From assembly GCF_000576635.1 (NCBI RefSeq), contig NZ_AVFL01000005.1, positions 1 through 64,000 of the forward strand: 64,000 nucleotides of DNA. The letters run 5' to 3'. This DNA is from Skermanella stibiiresistens SB22. GTDB taxonomy: Bacteria > Pseudomonadota > Alphaproteobacteria > Azospirillales > Azospirillaceae. The number at the start of each line of letters is the position of its first letter. Position 1 is the first letter of the stretch. The position numbers were made by a program, and so were the translations under genes. Below, in pieces: positions 51,372 to 59,934 of the stretch. The notes beneath the pieces are model-generated. The model was not told where the DNA came from. It worked only from the letters and a program-made list of their open reading frames with translations, and did no database searches.

Positions 51372-51564
51372 CCACCGATATGCTTCGCTATATTCAGTAG
51401 CCGTTCAAGCGAACCAAGCCGATTTGATCGATCGGTCCGTCCCACGACCATCCGAAGGCAATGGCGCGACCATCATTCCCGAAAAAACAGACTGAACGTT
51501 TCGTCCTTCGGCCTCAGCCGGTTAGTATCCCGCCACCCCCAAGTCCCCGAGCAGGGAAGCCCGC

Positions 51565-53313
51565 GTGCCTCACGACGTCACACTGATCGCCACGGTTTCG
51601 ATCGCCTTCGTCCTCGCCTTCGTTTTTGGATATCTGGCCGACCGGCTGCGGCTTCCGCCTCTGGTGGGTTATCTGGTCGCCGGCATCTTCGTCGGTCCCT
51701 TCACGCCCGGTTTCGTCGCCGATGGCGGGCTCGCCAGCCAGCTGGCCGAGATGGGGGTCATCCTCCTGATGTTCGGCGTCGGACTGCACTTCTCGGCGTC
51801 CGACCTGTTGGCCGTCAAAGGTGTCGCCATCCCTGGCGCGATCGGGCAGATCGTCCTGGCGACCTTGCTGGGCGTGGGCCTCAGCTCGCTGTGGGGCTGG
51901 GGTATCGGCGCCGGCGTGGTGCTCGGGCTGAGCCTGTCGGTCGCCAGCACGGTCGTGCTGCTCAAGGCGCTGGAGGAGAGGAACCTGCTCAACACGCCCG
52001 ATGGGCGCGTCGCCATTGGCTGGCTGATCGTCGAGGATCTCGTCATGGTCCTGGCGCTGGTGCTGCTGCCCGCCTTCTCGGAGGCGTTGGGCGGCCACGC
52101 GCCGGGAGCGGCGGATGGTCACGGCCCCGGCGCCGACGGCCCCATCGCGCTGACGCTGGCGATCACGCTGGGCAAGGTCGGGGCCTTCGCGGCGCTGGCG
52201 ATCATCCTGGGTCCCAAGGTCGTGCCCTGGCTGCTCGCCAAGGTCGCCCGCACGGGCTCCCGCGAGTTGTTCACCCTGTCGGTGCTGGCGGTGTCGCTCG
52301 GCATCGCCTATGGCTCGGCGGTGGTGTTCGGCGTGTCCTTCGCGCTGGGTGCCTTCTTCGCCGGCGTGGTGTTGAGCGAATCACGCTTCAGCCACAAGGC
52401 GGCGGAGGACAGCATGCCGTTGCAGGACGCCTTCTCCGTCCTGTTCTTCGTCTCGGTCGGCATGCTGTTCGATCCCTCGATCCTGGTCCGCGAACCCCTG
52501 GCCGTGATCGCCGTCGTCGCCTTGATCGTGCTGGGCAAGTCGCTGATAGCCTTCGGCATCGTGCTCCTGCTGCGCTATCCCGCCGGAATGGGCCTGTCGG
52601 TCTCGGCGAGCCTCGCCCAGATCGGTGAATTCTCCTTCATCCTGGCGGGGTTGGGCCTATCGCTGGGCCTATTGCCGACCGAGGGCCGCGACCTGATCCT
52701 GGCCGGCGCGATCCTGTCGATCATCCTGAACCCGCTGGTCTTCCTGGGCGTGGACGCCATCCGGAAAAACCTCCAGGCACGCCGGCCCGCCGGCGCCGTC
52801 CCCTTTGGATCGGAGAACTTCGCGTCCCTTCAGGAAAGCCTCGCCGAGGCCAAACGCCGTGGCGAAGAGCGCGAGCAGGCCCATAGCCTCCAGATCCAGG
52901 CCCTGGCCAACACCTTCCCCGTCCTGGGGATGCTCGACAGCCACGACCAGGAACGGCTGCTCCTGCTGTTCCAGCCGAAAACGGCGGCGCCGGGCGACCG
53001 GCTGATCCGCCGCGGCGACCGCGCCAACGGAGTGTTCTTCATCTCCTCGGGCGCCGTCGAGGTCCACACGGACGGCCGGACCATCCGGCTGGAGGCGGGC
53101 ACCCTGTTCGGCGAGATGGCGCTGCTGAGCGGCAGGCGCCGCAACGCCGACGTCACCGCCGTCGATTATTGCAAGCTCCTGATCCTGGAACGGCGCGACT
53201 TCAACCAGTTCACCGCCCACCACCCGAAACTCCGCACCGCCTTCATCGAGATGGCCGCCCGTCGCCGCGAGATGAACCAACAAGCATCGGAGGAAGCGGC
53301 GGCGGCCGTGTGA
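51565..53313 (+). CDS. CPA2 cation:proton antiporter with cyclic-nucleotide-binding domain
   Basis: A 582-residue protein. About twelve transmembrane helices form a Kef/YbaL-type monovalent cation:proton antiporter (to about 400). Motifs include DRLRLPPLVGYLVAGIFVGPFTPGF and GWLIVEDLVMVLALVLLP, the latter with the ion-binding Asp. Instead of the RCK/TrkA-N domain common in Kef proteins, the cytoplasmic tail has a cNMP-binding domain (about 455-560: PGDRLIRRGDRANGVFFISSGAVEVHTDGR...LFGEMALLSGRRRNADVTA). The GTG start has GCAGGGAAG upstream. Confidence 0.9.
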   Translation: MPHDVTLIATVSIAFVLAFVFGYLADRLRLPPLVGYLVAGIFVGPFTPGFVADGGLASQLAEMGVILLMFGVGLHFSASDLLAVKGVAIPGAIGQIVLATLLGVGLSSLWGWGIGAGVVLGLSLSVASTVVLLKALEERNLLNTPDGRVAIGWLIVEDLVMVLALVLLPAFSEALGGHAPGAADGHGPGADGPIALTLAITLGKVGAFAALAIILGPKVVPWLLAKVARTGSRELFTLSVLAVSLGIAYGSAVVFGVSFALGAFFAGVVLSESRFSHKAAEDSMPLQDAFSVLFFVSVGMLFDPSILVREPLAVIAVVALIVLGKSLIAFGIVLLLRYPAGMGLSVSASLAQIGEFSFILAGLGLSLGLLPTEGRDLILAGAILSIILNPLVFLGVDAIRKNLQARRPAGAVPFGSENFASLQESLAEAKRRGEEREQAHSLQIQALANTFPVLGMLDSHDQERLLLLFQPKTAAPGDRLIRRGDRANGVFFISSGAVEVHTDGRTIRLEAGTLFGEMALLSGRRRNADVTAVDYCKLLILERRDFNQFTAHHPKLRTAFIEMAARRREMNQQASEEAAAAV

Positions 53314-53508
53314 GGCGCCTTCGGTCCTCCACTCGCCCTAATCCGCGCACGGGGAACGGCCTTGGCACCCGTTTCGCCGGACGATTCCTCCTCGAACCTT
53401 TCTTGATCGCCCCCCTCCGATCGCATCGGCCGCGACGGAACCCCACGCCCCCCACCCTGTTGGCGACAACGTTCACGACAACCTGAGCGGTTACCGAGGA
53501 ATTGGGAA

Positions 53509-54429
53509 ATGACGATACGGCAGCTTGCCGTCATCACTGGCGGATCGAGTGGCATCGGGCTTGAACTGGCCCGGCAATTCGGCCGGAATGGCCATGACCT
53601 CGTCATCGGTGGACGGGATCCCAGCAAGTTGGAGGGCGCCGCCGGCCTGCTCCGGCGCGAGACGGGCCGGGATGTCACCGCCGTTCCGGCAGACCTGACC
53701 AAGCCGGAAGGTGTCGAGCGGTTCCACGACGCCGTCGTCAGGCTGGGACGCCCCGTCGATGTCTTCTGCGCCAACGCCGGTGTCGGCGTGGGGGGTGGCG
53801 ACTTCAGCCAGACGGATCTCGACGCCGAACTGGCTTTGATCGACCTCAACGTTCGAAGCCAGGTTCACCTGACCAAGCTGATCGTCCGCGACATGGTCAA
53901 GCGTGGCGAAGGCCGGATCCTGTTCACCGCGTCGATCTCCGGTTTGATGCCGGGTCCGTTCGAGACTGTCTATTCCGCGTCCAAGATGTTCATCCGCTCC
54001 TTCGCCGAGGCTTTGCGGAACGAGTTGGCGCCCAAGGGCATCGTCGTCACCGCCCTGTTGCCGGGACCAACCGAGACGAACTTCTTCCACCGCGCCGGCA
54101 TGGAAGGCACTCCCGTCGGCGACGGTCCCAAGGACGACCCCGCCGAGGTCGCCCGCCAGGGCTACGAGGCCCTGATGGCCGACAAGCATCACGTGATCGC
54201 CGCCAGCCTGAAGACAAAGCTGCAAGGCGCCGCCACCAACCTGATGTCCGACCCGATGCTGGCCCAGGTCCACCGCGGCATGAGCGAACCCAAACCCGCC
54301 CGCGACGGCCAAGCGGTCTCGTCGGTCGGCGCCGTCGCCCTGATGGGTGCCGGACTGGCGCTGGTGGCCCTGCTGGCATCGTCGGCGGCGAATAGGTCCG
54401 GTAGGCGCGGAGACTATTACCGCACCTGA
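53509..54429 (+). CDS. SDR family oxidoreductase with C-terminal membrane helix (third of three)
   Basis: A 306-residue short-chain dehydrogenase: AVITGGSSGIGLELARQFG, NAGVGVG, catalytic Ser in TASISGLMP and YSASK. After the normal domain (about 250 residues) there is an extension ending in one hydrophobic helix (VALMGAGLALVALLASSA) and a basic tail. This predicts a membrane-anchored enzyme facing the cytoplasm. Substrate unknown. It is followed by the second REP-like element. Confidence 0.88.
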   Translation: MTIRQLAVITGGSSGIGLELARQFGRNGHDLVIGGRDPSKLEGAAGLLRRETGRDVTAVPADLTKPEGVERFHDAVVRLGRPVDVFCANAGVGVGGGDFSQTDLDAELALIDLNVRSQVHLTKLIVRDMVKRGEGRILFTASISGLMPGPFETVYSASKMFIRSFAEALRNELAPKGIVVTALLPGPTETNFFHRAGMEGTPVGDGPKDDPAEVARQGYEALMADKHHVIAASLKTKLQGAATNLMSDPMLAQVHRGMSEPKPARDGQAVSSVGAVALMGAGLALVALLASSAANRSGRRGDYYRT

Positions 54430-54462
54430 CGGGTCAAGCCACCACCACCTCCACGCACAACC

Positions 54463-54540
54463 GTAGGTCGGCTAGAGCGAAGCGGCAGCTGACATCGACG
54501 CGCCTGTCTATCGGCTGCCGCTTCGCTCTAGCCGACCCAC
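54463..54540. repeat. REP-like palindromic element, copy 2
   Basis: Arms 54463-54489 and 54514-54540 are complementary over 27 bases with one mismatch, around a 24-base loop. They start GTAGGTCGGCTAGAGCGAAG and share the GTAGGTCGG and AGCGAAGCGGCA blocks, and part of the loop (GACGCG...TCTAT), with copy 1 at 19141-19218. Compensating arm changes (ATAA versus CTAG) keep the stem, showing that the fold is conserved rather than the exact sequence. Confidence 0.8.
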
Positions 54541-54688
54541 AAGAGAACATCCAATCTCTTTTAACAAGCTGATTCCCCAGGAACCACTTGTTTCGTTCCT
54601 AGATCGCGGATAGGTTTAAGGTATATTTTCCTTTTCCTGGAACCTCCACGCGATGCTCTCCCAATCCAACACAGGCCCCCAGGCCCCC

Positions 54689-54736
54689 AGGTCATCATCC
54701 ACCTCCTGGAGTGCCCCCCGGGTGGAATGATGACCT
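54689..54736. terminator. Imperfect hairpin downstream of the DAO gene
   Basis: AGGTCATCATCCACC (54689-54703) pairs with GGTGGAATGATGACCT (54721-54736) with one bulged base. It lies about 30 bases beyond the minus-strand flavoenzyme stop. It could mark the 3' end of the hyu operon; there is no T run in the minus direction. Confidence 0.4.
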
Positions 54737-54767
54737 TTGATGACCAAATCAGGGTTTTTCCACCCCC

Positions 54768-56090
54768 TCAGGCGGCTTTGCCAGCCTTGCCGCCGCGCAG
54801 GAAGCGCTCATACCGGAAGGGCGTCGGGTCGGCGATCGGCACGTCGCCGGTCACCAGATCGGCCGCCAGCCGTCCGGTTCCCGGCCCAAGCCCGAAGCCG
54901 TGACCCGACATGCCGCTGGCGATCACCAGACCGGGCACGCCCGGAACGTGGGAGATGACGGGCACGGCGTCGGGCATCACGTCCACCAAGCCGCCCCAGC
55001 TTTCCGCGATCTCCATGTTCTTGAAGGCGGGGAAATTGCGGGACAGGTTGACGCGGGCCTCCTCCAGGATCGAGTCCGCCGGCGCCGGGTCGAGCACGCG
55101 GACGGTCTCGAACGGCGTCGCCTGATCCAGCGACCAGCGCTTGGGGATCTTCCATTCCTCGATGAAGCGTCCGTTCACCCGCAGCCGCAACTCGTGCCAC
55201 TGCTTCCGCAGGGCCGGCAGGAAGTCGAAGAACAGGCGGAAGCTGTCCGGCACGATCGGCGCGATGTTGGCGCCGCGCTGGGCCACCGTGTAGCCGCCGT
55301 CCAGCCGCTTGCGGAACGCGAAGTCCGACGCGCCGACCGCCTGTTCCGGCAAGCCGGCCAGCGGCTTGGTCCGCATCACCGAGCCCAGCGTCTTCAGCTG
55401 GGGGAAGGGCAGATCCATGTTGCCGAGGAACAGTCGCGACCAGGCGCCGCCCGCCACCACCACGGTATCGCAGGCGATCGTGCCGCGCTCGGTCACGGCG
55501 CCGGACACCTTGCCGGCCGCCGTCTCGATGCCGCGCACGGCGCAGCCGGTCAGGATGACCGCCCCCTTGCGCCGGGCGGCCGCCGCGATGGCGGGTGCCG
55601 CCTTCTGCGGTTCGGCGCGGCCGTCGCTGGGGGTGTACAGCGCCCCCTTCCACTTGCGGGTCGAGCCGGGCAGCAGCTTGTCCACGCCATCCGGCGTCAG
55701 CAATTGGCTGTCCAGCTGATAGGGTCGGGCGTGTTCGAGCCATGCCGCATGCTGGTCGATGTCGTCCTGGGTCTCGCACAGATAGACGACGCCGCCGGTG
55801 CGGAAGCCGGTTTCCGCCTCGACGCGGCTGTTCATCTGCTCCCAGAACCGCAGGCTCTCGATCGCCAGCGGGATCTCGGCCACGTCGCGGCCCATCTTGC
55901 GGCACCAGCCCCAGTTGCGGCTGGATTGCTCGCCCGCGATGTGGCCCTTCTCGCAGAGCGCCACCGACACGCCCTTCTCTGCCAGGAACAGCGCCGTGCA
56001 GACGCCGACGATGCCACCGCCGATGATGACGACATCGGCGCGTTTGGGGAGGATTTGATCCGTCTCTATGTGATCGATGCGGGGTGCCAT
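54768..56090 (-). CDS. FAD-dependent oxidoreductase, DAO family (hyu operon)
   Basis: A 440-residue flavoenzyme. FAD motif VVIIGGGIVGVCTALFLAEKGVSVALCEKG, then GEQSSRNWGWCRKMGRD, where covalent-flavin or substrate-contact residues lie in related oxidases, and C-terminal DAO motif DAVPVISHVPGVPGLVIASGMSGHGFGLGPGTG. It would oxidise an amino or N-methylamino acid. It is the last gene of the leftward hyuA-hyuB-ABC run, 72 bases after the last ATPase. Confidence 0.9.
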   Translation of the reverse strand: MAPRIDHIETDQILPKRADVVIIGGGIVGVCTALFLAEKGVSVALCEKGHIAGEQSSRNWGWCRKMGRDVAEIPLAIESLRFWEQMNSRVEAETGFRTGGVVYLCETQDDIDQHAAWLEHARPYQLDSQLLTPDGVDKLLPGSTRKWKGALYTPSDGRAEPQKAAPAIAAAARRKGAVILTGCAVRGIETAAGKVSGAVTERGTIACDTVVVAGGAWSRLFLGNMDLPFPQLKTLGSVMRTKPLAGLPEQAVGASDFAFRKRLDGGYTVAQRGANIAPIVPDSFRLFFDFLPALRKQWHELRLRVNGRFIEEWKIPKRWSLDQATPFETVRVLDPAPADSILEEARVNLSRNFPAFKNMEIAESWGGLVDVMPDAVPVISHVPGVPGLVIASGMSGHGFGLGPGTGRLAADLVTGDVPIADPTPFRYERFLRGGKAGKAA

Positions 56091-56162
56091 GGTTCGGCGA
56101 ATTCCTTGGTCGTGCCTGGATGCTGGATGTTGGAAGGACTGGATGCCCGCCTGAAACCGCCC

Positions 56163-57134
56163 TCAGCCGATGTCGTGCCGGATGCAGGCGACGCGGTGGC
56201 CGGGGGCCTCGCGTGGCTCCAGCGGCGGCGGCTGGGCGGCGCAGGCCTCGATGGCGTGGGGGCAGCGGGTGCGGAAGACGCAACCCGAGGGCGGGTTGGC
56301 GGGGCTCGGCGGTTCGCCGCGCAGGACGACGCGCTCGCGCCGGGACTCCGCGTGCAGGCTTGGCGCCGCCGACAGCAGGGCGCGGGTATAGGGATGGTGA
56401 GGTGCCCGGAGAACCTCCGATACGGGGCCCTCCTCCATCACGCGGCCAAGGTAGAGCACCACGACCCGGTCGCACAGGTGGCGGACCACCGGCAGGTCAT
56501 GGCTGATGAACAGCATCGCCAGACCCAGCCGGGAGCGCAGGTCGGCCAGCAGCGCCATCACCTGCGCCTGGACCGACACGTCCAGCGCCGAGACCGGCTC
56601 GTCCGCCACCAGGAAGTCGGGATTGGTCGCCAGCGCCCGCGCGATGGCGACGCGCTGGCGCTGCCCGCCGCTGAACTGGTGCGGCGTCCGGGCGGCATGG
56701 TGCGGTTCCAGCCCGACCTGCGCCAGAAGTTCGGCGACGCGCGCTCCGCGCTCGCCCCTCGGCACGATGCCGTGGATCGACAGGCCGTCCTCCACCTGCG
56801 ATCCCACCGTCCGGCGCGGGTCCAGGCTGGAATAAGGGTCCTGGAAGACCATCTGCATCCGCCGCCGCAGCGCCCCGCGGCGCTTCTCGTCCAAAACAGC
56901 CAGATCGTCGCCGTCGAACAGGATCCTGCCGCCGCTCAACGGCATCAGCCCGAGCATCAGCCGGCCGATCGTGCTCTTGCCCGATCCGCTCTCACCGACC
57001 AGACCGACCGCCTCGCCGCGCGACAGCGAGATCGACACGTCGCTGACCGCCTGGATCGACCGGCCGCGCCGGAAGAAGCCGCCTCCGTGGAACGACCGGC
57101 TCATGCCCTCGCCCCGGATCAAGCACTCACTCAT
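56163..57134 (-). CDS. Peptide-type ABC transporter ATPase (DppF-like)
   Basis: A 323-residue ATPase. Walker [10 protein letters not shown], signature [19 protein letters not shown], Walker B DEPVSALD, and the oligopeptide-type C-terminal cysteine region CVFRTRCPHAIEAC, which in relatives can bind an Fe-S cluster or metal. ATG overlaps the preceding stop by four bases. Confidence 0.93.
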   Translation of the reverse strand: MSECLIRGEGMSRSFHGGGFFRRGRSIQAVSDVSISLSRGEAVGLVGESGSGKSTIGRLMLGLMPLSGGRILFDGDDLAVLDEKRRGALRRRMQMVFQDPYSSLDPRRTVGSQVEDGLSIHGIVPRGERGARVAELLAQVGLEPHHAARTPHQFSGGQRQRVAIARALATNPDFLVADEPVSALDVSVQAQVMALLADLRSRLGLAMLFISHDLPVVRHLCDRVVVLYLGRVMEEGPVSEVLRAPHHPYTRALLSAAPSLHAESRRERVVLRGEPPSPANPPSGCVFRTRCPHAIEACAAQPPPLEPREAPGHRVACIRHDIG

Positions 57135-58960
57135 AACGAAGCCCACCGCAAACAACGGGACGACCGGCCGGGGCCGATCCTGAACAGGGATGGCCGGGTC
57201 TCGTCACAGATCTCGATCCGCTTGTCGCAGCGGGGCGCGAACACGCAGCCCGCCGGCAGGTCGCCCGGCACGGGCACCGTTCCGGAAATGCCCTCCGGCG
57301 CCGGTCCATCATCCTGGGGGGCGCTCCGCAGCAGGGCTGCCGTGTACGGGTGGCGCGGTTTGGCGAAGATCTCGGCGGTCGGTCCCTCCTCCAGGATCTC
57401 GCCGGCATACATCACCGCGACGCGGTCGGCGATCTCGGCCACCACCGGCAGGCTGTGGGTGATGAAGAGCAGCGCCAGCCCGCCGTCGCGCTTCAGGGCG
57501 GCCAGCAGGTCCAGCACCTGCGCCTGGATGGTCACATCAAGCGCGGTGGTCGGCTCGTCCGCGATCAGCAGCCGGGGACCGTTGGCGATCGCCATGGCGA
57601 TCATCACCCGCTGCCTCATGCCGCCGGAAAGCTCGTGGGGATACGCCCGCGCCCGCCGTTCCGGATCGGGGATTCCGACGTTCCGCAGCATCGCCACCGC
57701 CCGCTCCCGAGCCTCCGCCGCCGACACCGGCCGATGGGCGCGGATCGCCTCGGCGATCTGCGCGCCCACACGATGAACCGGGTTGAGGCTGCTGCCGGGG
57801 TCCTGGAAGATCATCGCGATGCGGTCGCCCAGCAGTTTCCGAAGCTCGCCCGGAGCCAGCGCCAGCAGGTCCGCGCCGTCCATCCCGGAGGTTCCAGCCG
57901 CGACCTCGACCCCAGCCGGAGCCATGCCGATCGCGGACAGGCTCATCAGCGACTTGCCGGACCCGCTCTCGCCGACGATCGCCAGCGTCTCGCCCGCCTT
58001 GACCTGGAACGACACGTCGCGCACCGCGTACCGACCCTCCGCCGGATCGCCGATCGCCACGCTCAGGCCCCGGACGTCCAACACGGTATCCGGCTCGACC
58101 CGCGCCAGCGGGGCGGTGGGCGCCCTGCGGCGGAACCGGGAGAACCACGACACCCGGCGCGCGGCTGGATGCGGGTCGAGCATGTCGCGCAATCCGTCGC
58201 ACAGGGCGTTCATCGCAAGGATGGTCACCGTCAGCGCCAGGCAGGGCCACAGCAGCAGCAAGGGCGCCTGGACCATGGTGCCGCGCGCGGCGCCGATCAT
58301 CAGCCCCCAGCTTGGTGCCGGCGGAACGACCCCCAACCCCAGGAAGGACAGACCGGATTCCAGCACCACCGCCGACGCGGCGGCCAAACTGAACTGGACC
58401 AGGATCGGCCCCGCGATGTTGGGCAGGATGGTCCGCGTCATGATCCGAAGCCGCCCGGCGCCCAGCACCTTCATGGCCGTCACGTATTCATGCCCGCGCA
58501 CCGACAGCACGCCGGCATAGGCGACGCGGGTGAAGCTCGGCAGGTAGACGATCACCAGCACCGGAACCAGCGTGCTGGCGCCCGGTCCCAGCAGCGTCAC
58601 GACCAGCAGGGCCAGCAGCAGCGGCGGGAAGCACAGCACCACGTCCATCGAGCGAACGGTCAGCAGCTCGGCGATCCCTCGGACATAGCCGCCTACCACG
58701 CCCAGGATGGTGCCGATGACGCAGGAGATCGCCGCCGCGGCGAAGGCGATGCCCAGCGAGGTGCGGGCTCCCCACAGCAGGCGGGACAGCACGTCGCGGC
58801 CATATTCGTCCTGTCCTAGCGGATGCGTCGGCGACGGTCCCGCCAGTCGGTGCGCCACGTCCATCCCGACCGGATCGGCGAGCCCGATATGGGGCGCCAG
58901 CACCGCCGCCAGGATGATCAACCCGACGGCGCCGGCGGAAACCCATGGTAGCCGCCTCAT
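57131..58960 (-). CDS. Permease-ATPase fusion of peptide-type ABC transporter (DppC-DppD)
   Basis: A 609-residue chain. Residues about 1-280 are a DppC-type permease (AGPSPTHPLGQDEYGRDVLSRLLWGARTSLGIAF; coupling loop EYVTAMKVLGAGRLRIMTRTILPN). Residues about 300-609 are a DppD-type ATPase ([43 protein letters not shown]) with the cysteine tail CVFAPRCDKRIEIC. The two halves are joined by an Arg-rich linker (WFSRFRRRAPTAPLARV) without any stop or frame change. Each transporter would then hold this fusion plus separate DppB and DppF. ATGA overlaps link it on both sides. Confidence 0.92.
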   Translation of the reverse strand: MRRLPWVSAGAVGLIILAAVLAPHIGLADPVGMDVAHRLAGPSPTHPLGQDEYGRDVLSRLLWGARTSLGIAFAAAAISCVIGTILGVVGGYVRGIAELLTVRSMDVVLCFPPLLLALLVVTLLGPGASTLVPVLVIVYLPSFTRVAYAGVLSVRGHEYVTAMKVLGAGRLRIMTRTILPNIAGPILVQFSLAAASAVVLESGLSFLGLGVVPPAPSWGLMIGAARGTMVQAPLLLLWPCLALTVTILAMNALCDGLRDMLDPHPAARRVSWFSRFRRRAPTAPLARVEPDTVLDVRGLSVAIGDPAEGRYAVRDVSFQVKAGETLAIVGESGSGKSLMSLSAIGMAPAGVEVAAGTSGMDGADLLALAPGELRKLLGDRIAMIFQDPGSSLNPVHRVGAQIAEAIRAHRPVSAAEARERAVAMLRNVGIPDPERRARAYPHELSGGMRQRVMIAMAIANGPRLLIADEPTTALDVTIQAQVLDLLAALKRDGGLALLFITHSLPVVAEIADRVAVMYAGEILEEGPTAEIFAKPRHPYTAALLRSAPQDDGPAPEGISGTVPVPGDLPAGCVFAPRCDKRIEICDETRPSLFRIGPGRSSRCLRWASL

Positions 58961-59907
58961 CCGTGCCTCACCCTGGGATCCAGCACCGCGTAGAGCATGT
59001 CGACCACGAAGTTCAGCGTCACGAACAGGATGGAGATCACCAGCACCACGCCGACCACGGCCGGATAGTCGCGGGCGTTGACCGCGTCCACCAGCAGCCC
59101 GGACAGTCCAGGCCAGTTGAAGACGTATTCGACCAGCACCGTTCCCCCCAGCAGCGTCCCCAGGTTGAGCGCCAGGACGGTCACCACGGGGATCAGCGCG
59201 TTCCGCAGGATGTGCCGCGTCAGGATGCGCCGGAACGACAGCCCCTTGGACCGGGCGGTACGGACATGGTCGCGCATCGTCACCTCCAGCACGGCGCTCC
59301 GGGTCACCCGGAACAGCGTTGACGACAGCCCGACCGCGATGGTCCCGGCCGGCATCGCCAGCATGATCAGATGCTGGACCGGGTCTTGCGAGAACGCGAC
59401 GAAGCCGCCCGCCGGCACCCATCGCAGGGTTTGGGCGAATCCCAGGATCGCCAGCGTCCCGATCACGAAGACCGGCACCGACAGCCCCAGCCCGGCCAGG
59501 GCGGATGCCACGCGGTCGAACGGGCCGCCGGCGGCGACGGCGGCCAGCGTGCCGGTCGAGACACCGATCAGGACGCTGATCAGCGCGGCGGCGCCGATCA
59601 GCTCCAGCGTCCGCGGCAGCCGCGTCGCGATCTCGCCGGCGATCGGGGCGCCGTCCATCAGCGAGTTGCCGAGGTCCCCCCGCAGCAGGTTCGCCATACT
59701 GTGGAGATACTGCTCCAGCACGGGACGGTTCAGCCCGAGCTGGTCGCGCAGGTCCTCGACGATCGCCGGATCGGGCGCCGCCCCACCCTGCGACAGCAGA
59801 AGCTCGGCGGGGTCGCCCGGCACCAGATGGATCGCCAGGAAGACGATGCTGGCGACGATCCAGACCAGCAGCACCGATATGCCCAGGCGCTTCGCGAACC
59901 ATTCCAT
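58957..59907 (-). CDS. Peptide-type ABC transporter permease (DppB-like, hyu operon)
   Basis: A 316-residue membrane protein. MEWFAKRLGISVLLVWIVASIVFLAIHLVPGDPAELLL is the DppB start, and the coupling loop is HVRTARSKGLSFRRILTRHILRNALIPV. About six helices. Its stop overlaps the fusion gene start by four bases. Confidence 0.93.
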   Translation of the reverse strand: MEWFAKRLGISVLLVWIVASIVFLAIHLVPGDPAELLLSQGGAAPDPAIVEDLRDQLGLNRPVLEQYLHSMANLLRGDLGNSLMDGAPIAGEIATRLPRTLELIGAAALISVLIGVSTGTLAAVAAGGPFDRVASALAGLGLSVPVFVIGTLAILGFAQTLRWVPAGGFVAFSQDPVQHLIMLAMPAGTIAVGLSSTLFRVTRSAVLEVTMRDHVRTARSKGLSFRRILTRHILRNALIPVVTVLALNLGTLLGGTVLVEYVFNWPGLSGLLVDAVNARDYPAVVGVVLVISILFVTLNFVVDMLYAVLDPRVRHG

Positions 59908-59934
59908 GCGTGGACCTCGATCTCCCCGCCCGCC

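Larger units (their letters stand above)
54430..54767. other. 338-base intergenic region with repeats
   Basis: No gene is seen between two convergent stops. The region holds the second REP-like palindrome (54463-54540), an AT-rich stretch (about 54545-54640), a short CCCCCAGG direct repeat (about 54675-54690) and an imperfect hairpin (54689-54736). Confidence 0.6.
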
